Shown: positions 16,658 to 25,036 of the stretch, piece by piece | Position numbering within the stretch: position 1 is the stretch's first letter | Layout: each line of letters begins with the position of its first letter | NCBI GenBank assembly: GCA_964457945.1 | Contig: CAYWFX010000010.1 | Span: forward strand, 1 to 64,000 | Length of the DNA: 64,000 nt | DNA from: PHAA01 sp964457945 | Lineage (GTDB): Bacteria; Bacillota; Syntrophomonadia; Syntrophomonadales; Syntrophomonadaceae | Direction: 5' to 3' | Made by a program: the position numbers and the translations under genes | The notes under the pieces: generated by a model | What the model was told of the DNA's origin: nothing | Database searches by the model: none | The model's input: only the letters and a program-made list of their open reading frames with translations

Positions 16658-17803
16658 ATGATAAATAGCGTTTTGTCTTTAATAAAAGATGAACATCCAC
16701 TGAAAATTAGGAATGAATTGTGTGGTCACAGTATTTCCAGCCGATTTCACTGCCATGATTGTACAGAACAATGTTCCACCCAAAGTCTATTATGGAGGGA
16801 TTCGGCCTGGGAGCTTAAAGATTGTTCCCTTTGCGGCAAGTGTGTAAGCGTCTGTTCCAACCATGTTTTTAAACTAGATGAAGACTTTATTGTTCAAAGA
16901 TCTAAGCCGCAGGCACGAATGGTTCTAAGTTGTATGGTCTTGAAAGAAACCCTGCCTAATCAGTTTAAAAACATGGTAAGCGATGTGCATTGCCTCAAGC
17001 AGCTGTACCCGGAATTAGTTCATTTTCTCCTGGTAAGATCTTCGGATATCTATATTTACATTGATGAAAGTGTTTGCCAACAATGCCATGGTTTTGATTG
17101 CCAACAATTAGATGAGCAGATCAAGGAATTTGGAATCATCCCCAGACAGATTCCCTGGGTTCATCGGGTTGAAGATTTAAAGCGATTATTACAGGGTAAT
17201 ACGGTCGAACAGATCGATAGGAGGGACTTTTTCAAGGGGCTATTTCGCCGCGGGCAAACAGCATCGGTGGAAATAATTAACGAAAAAGCAGCTGATTTTG
17301 CATTTATCATGGATGAAGAAAAACCAATAATTATGGTAGGAAAGAGTGAGCATCCAGAAAAGAGGCCCCTATTAGCCAAGGCTTTAAAGATATGGCGTGA
17401 TGAAAATAAAGTGGAAGCTGGTGCAGTTCTTCCCTATATGCATTTGCAGGTTGATAAATGCAATTTTTGTGGGTTTTGCACTCAATTATGTCCAAGCAAT
17501 GCCTTGCAGATTAAGGGAGAAAAGGGATGCAAGCAATTAACATATTTACCTCGTGATTGTACAGGCTGTGGATTATGTCATGATGTATGTTTGTTTGGCC
17601 AGATGGGATGGGGAAAAAGGATTCATGTTAGTGAACTCTTACAAAATGAGTTTATTACACTCGCCATTGCCGAAGCTAAAAGTTGTCCGGTTTGTGACCA
17701 AGAGTTTTGTTCTTATCCTTATGATGCTTATTTAACCTGTGCTGACTGCCAAACCCCTAGGCACCTGAGTCCCCTTAAGCGCTGGAAATATGATTCGGCC
17801 TAA
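16658..17803 (+). CDS. Multi-cluster ferredoxin-domain protein
   Basis: A 381-residue soluble protein with an N-terminal Cys-rich part (CHDCTEQC, CSLCGKCVSVC), a middle region with CQQCHGFDC, and a C-terminal pair of ferredoxin motifs (CNFCGFCTQLCP and CTGCGLCHDVC), then two zinc-ribbon-like CPVC/CADC pairs. An RRDFFKG segment sits in the middle (Arg188, Arg189), which looks like a Tat motif but is internal and lacks a following hydrophobic stretch. It could mark the start of an ancestral NapF/NapG-type module fused to an N-terminal Fe-S domain. The role is probably electron transfer or maturation for the molybdoenzyme. GGGGGG precedes the ATG. Exact function unknown. Confidence 0.75.
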   Translation: MINSVLSLIKDEHPLKIRNELCGHSISSRFHCHDCTEQCSTQSLLWRDSAWELKDCSLCGKCVSVCSNHVFKLDEDFIVQRSKPQARMVLSCMVLKETLPNQFKNMVSDVHCLKQLYPELVHFLLVRSSDIYIYIDESVCQQCHGFDCQQLDEQIKEFGIIPRQIPWVHRVEDLKRLLQGNTVEQIDRRDFFKGLFRRGQTASVEIINEKAADFAFIMDEEKPIIMVGKSEHPEKRPLLAKALKIWRDENKVEAGAVLPYMHLQVDKCNFCGFCTQLCPSNALQIKGEKGCKQLTYLPRDCTGCGLCHDVCLFGQMGWGKRIHVSELLQNEFITLAIAEAKSCPVCDQEFCSYPYDAYLTCADCQTPRHLSPLKRWKYDSA

Positions 17804-17837
17804 AGCATCAGGTTCGCTATAAACCTAAAGAGCTGAG

Positions 17838-18434
17838 CTATTCTTCAGCTGGACTATATCTAAGCCCTCCCATAATAAAACCCATGGTATCCTCAAGCAG
17901 TTGGGAACTATCTGGATGTTCGTCAGCAAGTAAAGGCTGCAGAAAGCGTGGGTTAATACGGGGGAAAACAATGGTGGATACCACTAACTGAAAGACTTGA
18001 TCAAGGGATTGAAACTGAAAAAGTCCTTTTTCACGACCGTCTTGCAGGTAAAAGCGCAGACAATTCCAGAGCGGAAATATGTACGACTCGATTTCACTGT
18101 TTCTGGGGCTTTGATTAAGAATTTCGCGGTGCAAAATCGTCATCATTTCCGGATTTTCAATGCGAAAGCGGATAATTGCACTAACAATGCTCCGTATACC
18201 TGCAATTGGATCATTGGCAACTTGCTTTTCAAACAACAGAGTTGAATTTAGAAAATAGGTTTTAAACAAGGCGGATAACACGTTTTCCTTGCCACCAAAG
18301 TAATAGGAAACCAGAGATATATTAACCCCGGCATCAACGCAGATTTGCTTAACAGATGTGGCAGCAAATCCCTGTTCGGCAAATAATTTTTTGGCTGCCT
18401 CTAGAATTCTAGTTTTGGCATCTGGTTGTTTCAT
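17838..18434 (-). CDS. TetR-family transcriptional regulator
   Basis: The 198-residue protein begins with a canonical TetR helix-turn-helix (about residues 8-55: RILEAAKKLFAEQGFAATSV, then AGVNISLVSYYFGGKENVL). The C-terminal helices form the ligand and dimer domain, of the CecR/YbiH type judging from the RFRIENPEMMTILHREIL segment. It is convergent with the ferredoxin gene and divergent from the chemoreceptor gene. A perfect 13-bp dyad, TTCATTCAATGAA (18491-18503), lies between the two divergent genes and overlaps a -10-like TATAAT, a good candidate operator for self-control and control of the chemoreceptor. Confidence 0.9.
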   Translation of the reverse strand: MKQPDAKTRILEAAKKLFAEQGFAATSVKQICVDAGVNISLVSYYFGGKENVLSALFKTYFLNSTLLFEKQVANDPIAGIRSIVSAIIRFRIENPEMMTILHREILNQSPRNSEIESYIFPLWNCLRFYLQDGREKGLFQFQSLDQVFQLVVSTIVFPRINPRFLQPLLADEHPDSSQLLEDTMGFIMGGLRYSPAEE

Positions 18435-18490
18435 AAACGGAATTTCTCCTTCCCGGAAATAGGTTAATGGTCGAGTAACTTATCATTTAA

Positions 18491-18513
18491 TTCATTCAAT
18501 GAACCATTATAAT
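18491..18513. promoter_or_regulatory. Candidate TetR operator overlapping -10 box
   Basis: TTCATT-C-AATGAA (18491-18503) is a perfect 6-bp inverted repeat with a one-base centre, followed five bases later by TATAAT (18508-18513) reading toward the chemoreceptor. It lies between the divergent tetR and chemoreceptor genes. Confidence 0.5.
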
Positions 18514-18621
18514 TTATACCCTGCGAAATTATAAATGTCAATGTGTAAAAGGATTTTAATAACTATTTTTCCAGCCAAATACTGGATGGCTTATGGATTA
18601 AACAAATGGGGGAATATGGAA

Positions 18622-20346
18622 ATGTTAAAAAGGACTAAGATACTGCATAAATTATTATTGTTAGCCTTCCTGCTGCTAGTCTTTATTTGTGTGGTGGGTT
18701 CAGCAGGGTATTATTTCAATCAGCGAGCCAACCAGGATATGAATCGAATGTATCACGAAAATTTGAAGCCGATTCAATGGCTGAATGACACCCGGGTACA
18801 AATTAGGGCCAATGAAGCTAGTCTTCTGTATATTATTTTAGCCGCAAATGATGCTGAAATACAGAAACAGTTAGCGGATATGGGGAAGAGGGGTCAGCTT
18901 ATAAATGAGAATTGGAGTAATTACAAGCAGTGCCAACACAATCAATTTGAGGATGAGACTATTAAGCTGATTGAAATGAATATGGCAGAGTTTCCAAAAA
19001 TAAAAAATAAAGTCGTTTTGCTTACTCAGGAAAGAAAGCAGGAAGAGGCTTTACAATATCTTACTCAGAATGGCATAGCGCTTCAGGATATCCAAAAGAT
19101 GCTGCAAGATCTGGCTAACGATAAAACCCAGTCGGCAGATCAGATTAAAGCTAATAATGAGAGGCAGCATCATAACGTAATTAGAGTACTTATAGGAATT
19201 ATTCTAGCTGCATTATTAATCGGCCTTTTCGTTTCATTCATTATCGCTCGAGGTATTATTATTCCTATTCATCGTTTGAAAAGTGAACTTGAGCTTTTAG
19301 CCGATCGAGGAGGTGACTTGACTCAGACGATTAAAATAAGCGGTCAGGATGAAATTGCAGATTTGGCTGAAGCCATCAATAAATTTTTTGCGAAAATACG
19401 CGATATGTTCAGCAGTGTAATTGATGAATCCTATCAAGTAGAAAACTCCATTAAAGGGGTTAATAAGCTGATACAGGACCTAAATTTAGAAATTCAAAGT
19501 GTATCTGCAACTACGGAAGAGCTTTCTGCTGTCATGCAAGAAACCGCAGCTTCATCAGAAGAAATGAAAAATGCATCAAGCGATATTGCCCATGTTGCCG
19601 AATCGTTTAGTTCTAAAGCACAAGTAGGAATGAGCATGGCTAGTGAGATTAACCGGCGTGCCGGTGACCTTCAGCAAACTGCCATTCATTCACAAAAAAT
19701 GGCTGAGGAAATGCATGCGGATATTAATAGTAAACTTTGTATGGCTATAGAAAAATCAAGGGCAGTAGAGCAGATAAATAATTTAAGTGGTTCAATTCTT
19801 TCTATTACTGAGCAGACTAATCTACTGGCGCTTAATGCTGCCATTGAAGCAGCACGTGCCGGTGAAGCTGGTCGCGGGTTTGGAGTAGTAGCAGAAGAAA
19901 TTAGAAAGCTGGCAGAACAATCTAAGCATACGGTGGGCGAGATACAAGTAATAACCAGGACGGTGGTTGATTCAGTTTTCAACTTGTCGAACTGTTCTCA
20001 GCAAGTTTTGGTGCACTTAGATGCGCAAGTAGCGAAAGAATACGAGATGCTGCTGCAAACTAGCCAACAATATAATAAGGATGCAGCGACCATTGAAAGT
20101 CTAATATCAGAAATCAGCAGCAATTCAGAAGAACTTCTCGCATCAATTCAAAATATGAATAGAACCATTGGTGGAATCAATTTGGCTACCGCAGAAGGAG
20201 CACACGGCACTTTGAATATCGCCCAAAATGTCATGTCAGTTCGAGAACAAGCTAATCAAGTCATTAAACAGGCCAACGACGCCAAGGACAGTGCTGTAAA
20301 GCTGATGACTCTGGTGGCAGTTTTTAAAGTCGTACAAAAGGAATAA
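18622..20346 (+). CDS. Membrane methyl-accepting chemotaxis protein
   Basis: The first helix (about residues 9-32 from the chosen start) is followed by an extracytoplasmic four-helix-bundle sensor (about 33-190), a second helix (about 190-215), a HAMP domain, and a methyl-accepting signalling domain with the hairpin tip NLLALNAAIEAARAGEAGRG and FGVVAEEIRKLAEQS. It senses an external ligand and signals to CheA through the polar array. I chose ATG 18622, with GGGGG nine bases upstream; a longer frame from ATG 18535 lacks a binding site. Adjacent to the TetR gene, it may report substrates related to the molybdoenzyme. Confidence 0.9.
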   Translation: MLKRTKILHKLLLLAFLLLVFICVVGSAGYYFNQRANQDMNRMYHENLKPIQWLNDTRVQIRANEASLLYIILAANDAEIQKQLADMGKRGQLINENWSNYKQCQHNQFEDETIKLIEMNMAEFPKIKNKVVLLTQERKQEEALQYLTQNGIALQDIQKMLQDLANDKTQSADQIKANNERQHHNVIRVLIGIILAALLIGLFVSFIIARGIIIPIHRLKSELELLADRGGDLTQTIKISGQDEIADLAEAINKFFAKIRDMFSSVIDESYQVENSIKGVNKLIQDLNLEIQSVSATTEELSAVMQETAASSEEMKNASSDIAHVAESFSSKAQVGMSMASEINRRAGDLQQTAIHSQKMAEEMHADINSKLCMAIEKSRAVEQINNLSGSILSITEQTNLLALNAAIEAARAGEAGRGFGVVAEEIRKLAEQSKHTVGEIQVITRTVVDSVFNLSNCSQQVLVHLDAQVAKEYEMLLQTSQQYNKDAATIESLISEISSNSEELLASIQNMNRTIGGINLATAEGAHGTLNIAQNVMSVREQANQVIKQANDAKDSAVKLMTLVAVFKVVQKE

Positions 20347-20374
20347 GAAAACCTATTGGAGAGGAGTGATGCGC

Positions 20375-20614
20375 ATGGCTGAAAAGGAAATTGAAGCCGA
20401 AACATGCCTTTCCTGTGATCATTTTGGATTCTGTATGGTGTACTGGGGTGCAGAATGCAAACGGCAAGGAGGGAAAAAAATACCGCGCATGAAGAGCATG
20501 TCGCTGGCAGGCAAAAGGAGATTGGATAAATGGGATGCGAAAAAGCAGAAGGAGCCCAAAAATCTAACTGTTGAAATGTTTGAGCCGATAAGGACGAAGA
20601 TAGCAAATTGGTAG
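20375..20614 (+). CDS. Small Cys-motif protein, unknown
   Basis: A 79-residue protein with four Cys in the pattern CLSC, then C and C (residues about 10-30: CLSCDHFGFC, AEC), followed by a basic, Lys-rich C-terminal half. This could bind one zinc ion or an Fe-S cluster. GAGGAG lies eight bases before ATG 20375. It follows the chemoreceptor closely and precedes MobB. I do not recognise the family. Its place between the chemoreceptor and molybdenum genes suggests a minor role in the island. Confidence 0.65.
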   Translation: MAEKEIEAETCLSCDHFGFCMVYWGAECKRQGGKKIPRMKSMSLAGKRRLDKWDAKKQKEPKNLTVEMFEPIRTKIANW

Positions 20615-20810
20615 ATAAAGTTTCATTATCAAACTAACTTCTCTTTTTGAAACGGCAATGATAGGAAATAGAAAATAAATATGATTAAGAAGGCTAGAGT
20701 ACCGGCTTACTTAATCTATTAAGGTTCGAATTAAACTAGGCATAGTTCTTGCAATATATAACAACAAAGCAGGTGGGACATATAATCTTGTGGGGAGAGG
20801 AGCTTGGGTT

Positions 20811-21332
20811 ATGAATAATGATAAAACGCCCGTAATATCTTTTGTGGCAAAATCTGGTTCTGGAAAAACTACCTTGTTAGAAAAAGTTATCGTCGAGCTA
20901 AAAAAGGCCGGGATTAGGATTGCTGTTATCAAGCATGATGCTCACCATTTCGATATGGATAAACCAGGCAAGGACACCTGGAGAATGGCCCAGGCTGGAG
21001 CTGATGTCGTTGCTATATCAGCTCCAGCCAAGGTTGCCATGATTGAAAAAGTTAATGAAGAAAAGAGCTTGGATTCGATTATTGCCATGTTACCATCTGT
21101 TGAGCTAATTCTTACCGAGGGCTATAAAAATAGTGGTAAGGCATTAATTGAGGTATCCCGTTCTGCAGCCCACGGTGAGCTACTGTGTGAGGCGCATGAG
21201 CTTCTTGCGCTGGCAAGTGACATCAAATGGGATATTGGTGTTCCCTGCCACCATATCGATGATGTTGATAGCATTGTTCAAGAGATCCGGAACTATATGT
21301 CATCGCTGGCCGTGAAGGCTGGCTGTTTTTAA
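20811..21332 (+). CDS. mobB: MobB, molybdopterin-guanine dinucleotide adaptor
   Basis: A 173-residue P-loop GTPase with Walker A AKSGSGKTT near the N-terminus, the MobB-typical IKHDAHHFDMDKPGKDT segment, RMAQAGADVVAIS, and LILTEGYKN. MobB assists MobA in attaching GMP to molybdopterin to make the guanine dinucleotide form required by DMSO-reductase-family enzymes, so it fits the enzyme encoded at 9001. The start at ATG 20811 follows GGGGAGAGGAG; the GTG at 20790 lies before that site. It leads the gene set for metal uptake. Confidence 0.93.
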   Translation: MNNDKTPVISFVAKSGSGKTTLLEKVIVELKKAGIRIAVIKHDAHHFDMDKPGKDTWRMAQAGADVVAISAPAKVAMIEKVNEEKSLDSIIAMLPSVELILTEGYKNSGKALIEVSRSAAHGELLCEAHELLALASDIKWDIGVPCHHIDDVDSIVQEIRNYMSSLAVKAGCF

Positions 21333-21409
21333 TTTTGTTGCTCTTAGTTGTAATCCGCAAGAGAAAATGAGTATGTGATGAACCCAGGAAAAAGATTAGG
21401 AGGCACTAA

Positions 21410-22459
21410 ATGCAAAACAGGGTAATGAGCTATTCTAACAATCTGCCGAAAAGTAACGCGATCAAACGAATCGCACTTTTATTGGTCATGGTTGCGCTAA
21501 TTCTTTTAGCTTTGTCATTAGGTCGTTACCCTATTTCAATTCACGAAATATTTCTGATATTAGAATCACGAATATTAGGGGTAGAGCTTTTGCTTCAGCC
21601 GGCCAGCGAAACGGTTATCTTTGATATACGTATTCCCAGGATCATGGCGGCTCTGTTGATTGGCACAGCGTTGTCTGTGTCGGGAGTTGCATATCAGGGT
21701 ATTTTTCGAAATCCGCTGGTATCACCTGATATTTTAGGGGTTTCGGCAGGTGCAGGTTTTGGAGCAACACTTGCTATTTTATGCTCCTGGGGGTCCATGG
21801 GTATTGCATTATCTGCTTTTGCATTTGGGTTATTGTCCGTACTTCTAAGCTATTTGATTGGAAACTGCATTCGCAATTCCAGCGAATTTAGTCTGGTTCT
21901 GGTGTTAAGTGGGATGCTTATCGGGACCATATTTTCATCCATGGTATCGTTCCTGAAATGTATTGCTGATCCCTACAACAAACTTCCGGCCATAACCTAC
22001 TGGTTAATGGGGAGTCTTGGTGCTATCAAGATGGGAGATGTATATATTATAGCGCTCCCGATTGTGCTGGGCATTATTCCCTTATGGATCTTGCGCTGGG
22101 AGTTAAACCTGCTGGTATTTGGAGATGAAGAAGCGCAAACCATGGGGATAGATACTAGACGCTTAAGAATGATTGTTATCATTTGTGCTACCCTATTAAC
22201 CGCAGCAGCAGTATCCGTAAGCGGGATGATCGGATGGGTGGGCTTGATCATTCCACATTTGGCTAGAGCTCTAGTCGGTCCCAACTATCAAAAACTTTTG
22301 CCTGTTACCATATTGGTGGGAAGTTTTTTTCTGCTTATCGTGGATACACTGGCAAGGACCCTAATGCCTATGGAGGTTCCAATCGGTATACTTACATCAC
22401 TAATAGGCGCTCCATTTTTTATTTATCTACTAACACATACTAGGAGGGGTTGGAAATGA
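21410..22459 (+). CDS. FecCD-type ABC permease, likely molybdate/tungstate
   Basis: A 349-residue permease with about ten membrane helices and the FecCD family signature: IFDIRIPRIMAALLIGTALS, then GVAYQGIFRNPLVSPDILGVSAGAGFG, and SGMIGWVGLIIPHLARALVGPNY near the end. FecCD permeases usually carry siderophores, haem or cobalamin. A subgroup related to MolB of Haemophilus imports molybdate and tungstate. Directly after mobB and near a molybdoenzyme, the molybdate/tungstate role is more likely here. It is followed by its ATPase with a four-base overlap. AGGAGG precedes the ATG. Confidence 0.85.
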   Translation: MQNRVMSYSNNLPKSNAIKRIALLLVMVALILLALSLGRYPISIHEIFLILESRILGVELLLQPASETVIFDIRIPRIMAALLIGTALSVSGVAYQGIFRNPLVSPDILGVSAGAGFGATLAILCSWGSMGIALSAFAFGLLSVLLSYLIGNCIRNSSEFSLVLVLSGMLIGTIFSSMVSFLKCIADPYNKLPAITYWLMGSLGAIKMGDVYIIALPIVLGIIPLWILRWELNLLVFGDEEAQTMGIDTRRLRMIVIICATLLTAAAVSVSGMIGWVGLIIPHLARALVGPNYQKLLPVTILVGSFFLLIVDTLARTLMPMEVPIGILTSLIGAPFFIYLLTHTRRGWK

Positions 22460-23238
22460 GTCTTGAGCTTAAGAACCTTAGTTTTGCTTATAATACAGAT
22501 CCGGTATTCGAAAATATTTCCATGAAGGTGGAATCAGGTGAGATTGTTTGTGTATTAGGACCCAACGGTGCCGGTAAAACCACGTTGTTCAAAACCATTT
22601 TAGGTTTGTACCAGGCTAAAAGTGGGCAGGTTTTGGTCAATCACCAAGACGTCAGTCATTGCAGCAGACGAGAACTAGCTAAAGAGATGGGATACGTTCC
22701 CCAAAATCATGTCCCACCATTTCCGTACTCGGTGATGGATGTAGTATTAATGGGGAGAACGGCTCATATCAACCACTACCGGGATCCTTCAGAAATTGAC
22801 AGGGAGATAGCTAGAGATGCGATGAAGAGCGTAAATATCATCCAACTAGCCAGTCAAAGCTATACCGAAATAAGCGGAGGAGAACGGCAGCTGGTTCTCA
22901 TTGCTCGTGCTCTAGCGCAGAAGCCTGGAATTCTAATTATGGATGAGCCCACTTCAAATCTTGATTATGGAAATCAAATGAGGCTGCTTAGTCATATTAA
23001 GCGACTGGCAAAACAAGGGCTTACGATTGTAATGTCTTCTCATTATCCCGATCATGCTTGGTACTGTGCAGGGAAGGTTGTCATGATGAAAGAGGGGTCA
23101 ATCCTGTGTGCTGGAGAGGCCCAGGATGTTCTAAACGACATTAATTTAAGCATGCTGTATGGAATTGATGTGGAGGTTGCTCGGGCTACTGCGAAAAATG
23201 GGGGCGGGCATACAGTTTGCATACCGGTAGTTGCATGA
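22456..23238 (+). CDS. ABC transporter ATPase of the FecCD-type importer
   Basis: A 260-residue ATPase with Walker A GPNGAGKTT, the signature SGGERQLVLIARAL, Walker B LIMDEPTS and the switch SSHYPDHAW. This is the FecE/BtuD/MolC type that energises FecCD permeases. The ATG overlaps the stop of the permease gene (ATGA) and has GGAGGGG six bases upstream, so the two subunits are co-translated. Residues after about 215 form the usual C-terminal extension. Confidence 0.92.
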   Translation: MSLELKNLSFAYNTDPVFENISMKVESGEIVCVLGPNGAGKTTLFKTILGLYQAKSGQVLVNHQDVSHCSRRELAKEMGYVPQNHVPPFPYSVMDVVLMGRTAHINHYRDPSEIDREIARDAMKSVNIIQLASQSYTEISGGERQLVLIARALAQKPGILIMDEPTSNLDYGNQMRLLSHIKRLAKQGLTIVMSSHYPDHAWYCAGKVVMMKEGSILCAGEAQDVLNDINLSMLYGIDVEVARATAKNGGGHTVCIPVVA

Positions 23239-23256
23239 CAAATTGGGGGGAGGAAA

Positions 23257-24357
23257 ATGCATATGAATAAGAAAACTGTTTTGATAATAATAGGTTTGCT
23301 TTTGGGTGTTGCTTGCCTGTGTGGGGGCTGCAGCCAGCGGACAACCAGTCATAAACAAGCGGAGAGGATACAAATTATAGACATGGCTGGCAGGACAGTC
23401 TCCATTCCTGGAAAGATTGATAAAGTCTATGCGAGTTCAGCCAATGGAAGTGTGTTTGTTTATACCCTGGCTCCGGATAAACTGGTGGGTTGGAATAGTG
23501 CTTTACGAGAAAGTGAAAAAAAATACATTGCTGCCCAGTATCATAATCTTCCTGACCTGGGTCGTTGGAAAGGTACAACTCATACAGGCAGTATTGAGGA
23601 ACTGCTGAGAGCAAAGCCGGATTTAATTTTGGGTGTAGGCGATATTTCAGCTGAGTTCATCTCTGATGCCGACAATATGCAAAAACAAACCGGCATCCCG
23701 GTACTTATGGTAGACGGAAGCCTTATGAATAGTTCACAATCTTACCGCTTTGTTGGTAAAGTTCTCGGGGCAGAAGATAGGGCCAAAGAGCTCAGTGCTT
23801 ACTGCGATAAAATATTACAAAAACTTGAACAGCGTATTGTTCAGAATACACAGGGGAACAAGGTACGACTCTATTATGCTGAGGGAATTAATGGCTTGGA
23901 GACAGAGCTCAGTGGTACGGTTAACTCCGAGGCTATTGAGCTAGCTGGAGCTGTTAATGTAGCCCAAATTAATATGGGCAAGGGAGCGAGCAGAATCCAA
24001 GTATCTACGGAGCAGGTGTTAGCATGGGATCCAGAATTGATAATAATCAGCAGTGATGGTGATAGTAGCCATGAAGTCTATAACAAGATATTAACTGACT
24101 CAAGCTGGAATAAAATTAGCGCTGTCAAGAACAAGCAGGTGTATGAGATTCCCTGTCAGCCCTACGATTGGGTAAATAGGCCTCCTTCTATAATGCGTTT
24201 GTTAGGGGTTCAATGGCTTGGGGATGTTCTGGCTCAAGATGAGGACAGACAGAATATCAAAGAGGATATGAAGGAATTCTTTCAATTGTTCTTCAATTAT
24301 TCAATTGATCAAAGTGAAATAGAGCAGGTATTATCAAGATCCCAGGTGAAAAAATAA
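23257..24357 (+). CDS. Substrate-binding lipoprotein of the FecCD-type importer
   Basis: A 366-residue lipoprotein with a signal peptide ending in a Gly-Gly-Cys lipobox (Cys25). The fold is the two-lobed class III binding protein joined by a rigid helix (RTVSIPGKIDKVYA, PDLILGVGDIS, then TELSGTVNSEAIELAGAVNVA). This matches FepB/BtuF/MolA proteins. The ligand is unknown from sequence, but context favours molybdate or tungstate over iron siderophores. GGGAGG precedes two close starts (ATG 23257 and 23263). Confidence 0.87.
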   Translation: MHMNKKTVLIIIGLLLGVACLCGGCSQRTTSHKQAERIQIIDMAGRTVSIPGKIDKVYASSANGSVFVYTLAPDKLVGWNSALRESEKKYIAAQYHNLPDLGRWKGTTHTGSIEELLRAKPDLILGVGDISAEFISDADNMQKQTGIPVLMVDGSLMNSSQSYRFVGKVLGAEDRAKELSAYCDKILQKLEQRIVQNTQGNKVRLYYAEGINGLETELSGTVNSEAIELAGAVNVAQINMGKGASRIQVSTEQVLAWDPELIIISSDGDSSHEVYNKILTDSSWNKISAVKNKQVYEIPCQPYDWVNRPPSIMRLLGVQWLGDVLAQDEDRQNIKEDMKEFFQLFFNYSIDQSEIEQVLSRSQVKK

Positions 24358-24373
24358 TGGAGGGATATGCAGC

Positions 24374-24940
24374 ATGTCAAGCAATTTATTAATTACAGGA
24401 AAAATACGATGTGGCAAATCTTCCTTATTAAAGGAACAGCTTATACCTATTGGGGAAGGCACGGGAGGCTTTTTTATTCAGCGATTGTTTGTGCAGGGTG
24501 AGTCATGTGGCTTTAGGATGGCAGATATATCCGTTGAAGAATTCATTCCGAATATTGAGGTGGATAGAATTGATGCATTTTCAGATCTAATTGCAGAGCA
24601 AGATCCCAAGCGTTTTTACCTGGAGACGTTCGAACTTAAAGGGGTCGGCCTTTTGGAGCAGGCTATGTCCAACAGCAGATTAGTTGTGATGGATGAAATT
24701 GGCACTATAGAAGCTAATGCACTTGTATTCAGGGAGACGGTTTTTCATATGCTGAATAGCGATATACCAGTATTGGGAGTTTTAAAAAAAGCAAGCCACC
24801 CTTTTTTAGACAGTATTCGAAATCGTTACGATGTGAGGGTTTTGGATTTGGATACACATCCATATAGTTGGGTTCGCAATGAAATTAACTGTTTTATTAA
24901 AAGGGTTTTAACCGATATATATAGAAGGCAAGTGTGTTGA
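24374..24940 (+). CDS. THEP1-like nucleoside-triphosphatase
   Basis: A 188-residue P-loop protein with Walker A ITGKIRCGKSS, Walker B LVVMDEIGTIE and the conserved region PVLGVLKKASHPF. It matches the THEP1 (NTPase_1) family, which hydrolyses NTPs in vitro with no clear role. Seventeen bases separate it from the binding-protein gene, so it is in the same operon. A link with metal uptake or cofactor insertion is possible but is an inference. GGAGGG lies before the ATG. Confidence 0.82.
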   Translation: MSSNLLITGKIRCGKSSLLKEQLIPIGEGTGGFFIQRLFVQGESCGFRMADISVEEFIPNIEVDRIDAFSDLIAEQDPKRFYLETFELKGVGLLEQAMSNSRLVVMDEIGTIEANALVFRETVFHMLNSDIPVLGVLKKASHPFLDSIRNRYDVRVLDLDTHPYSWVRNEINCFIKRVLTDIYRRQVC

Positions 24941-24960
24941 GATAAATTTTGATGATGCTT

Positions 24961-24999
24961 AGGGACTGTAAAGAAATAAACTAATCATTTATAGTCCCT
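24961..24999 (+). terminator. Hairpin after the uptake operon
   Basis: A 12-bp stem with one G-T pair (24961-24972 with 24988-24999) and a 15-nt loop lies between the NTPase gene and the MFS gene. No T-tract follows, so termination would be weak; it could also act as a leader element for the MFS gene. Confidence 0.45.
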
Positions 25000-25036
25000 T
25001 ACCTAGAATAGGATAGCTCCAAGATGGGAGGACAAA

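Noticed and set aside
18535..18621. Longer N-terminus of the chemoreceptor
   Set aside because: No ribosome binding site before ATG 18535, and the added residues do not form a sensible signal segment; ATG 18622 has a good site.
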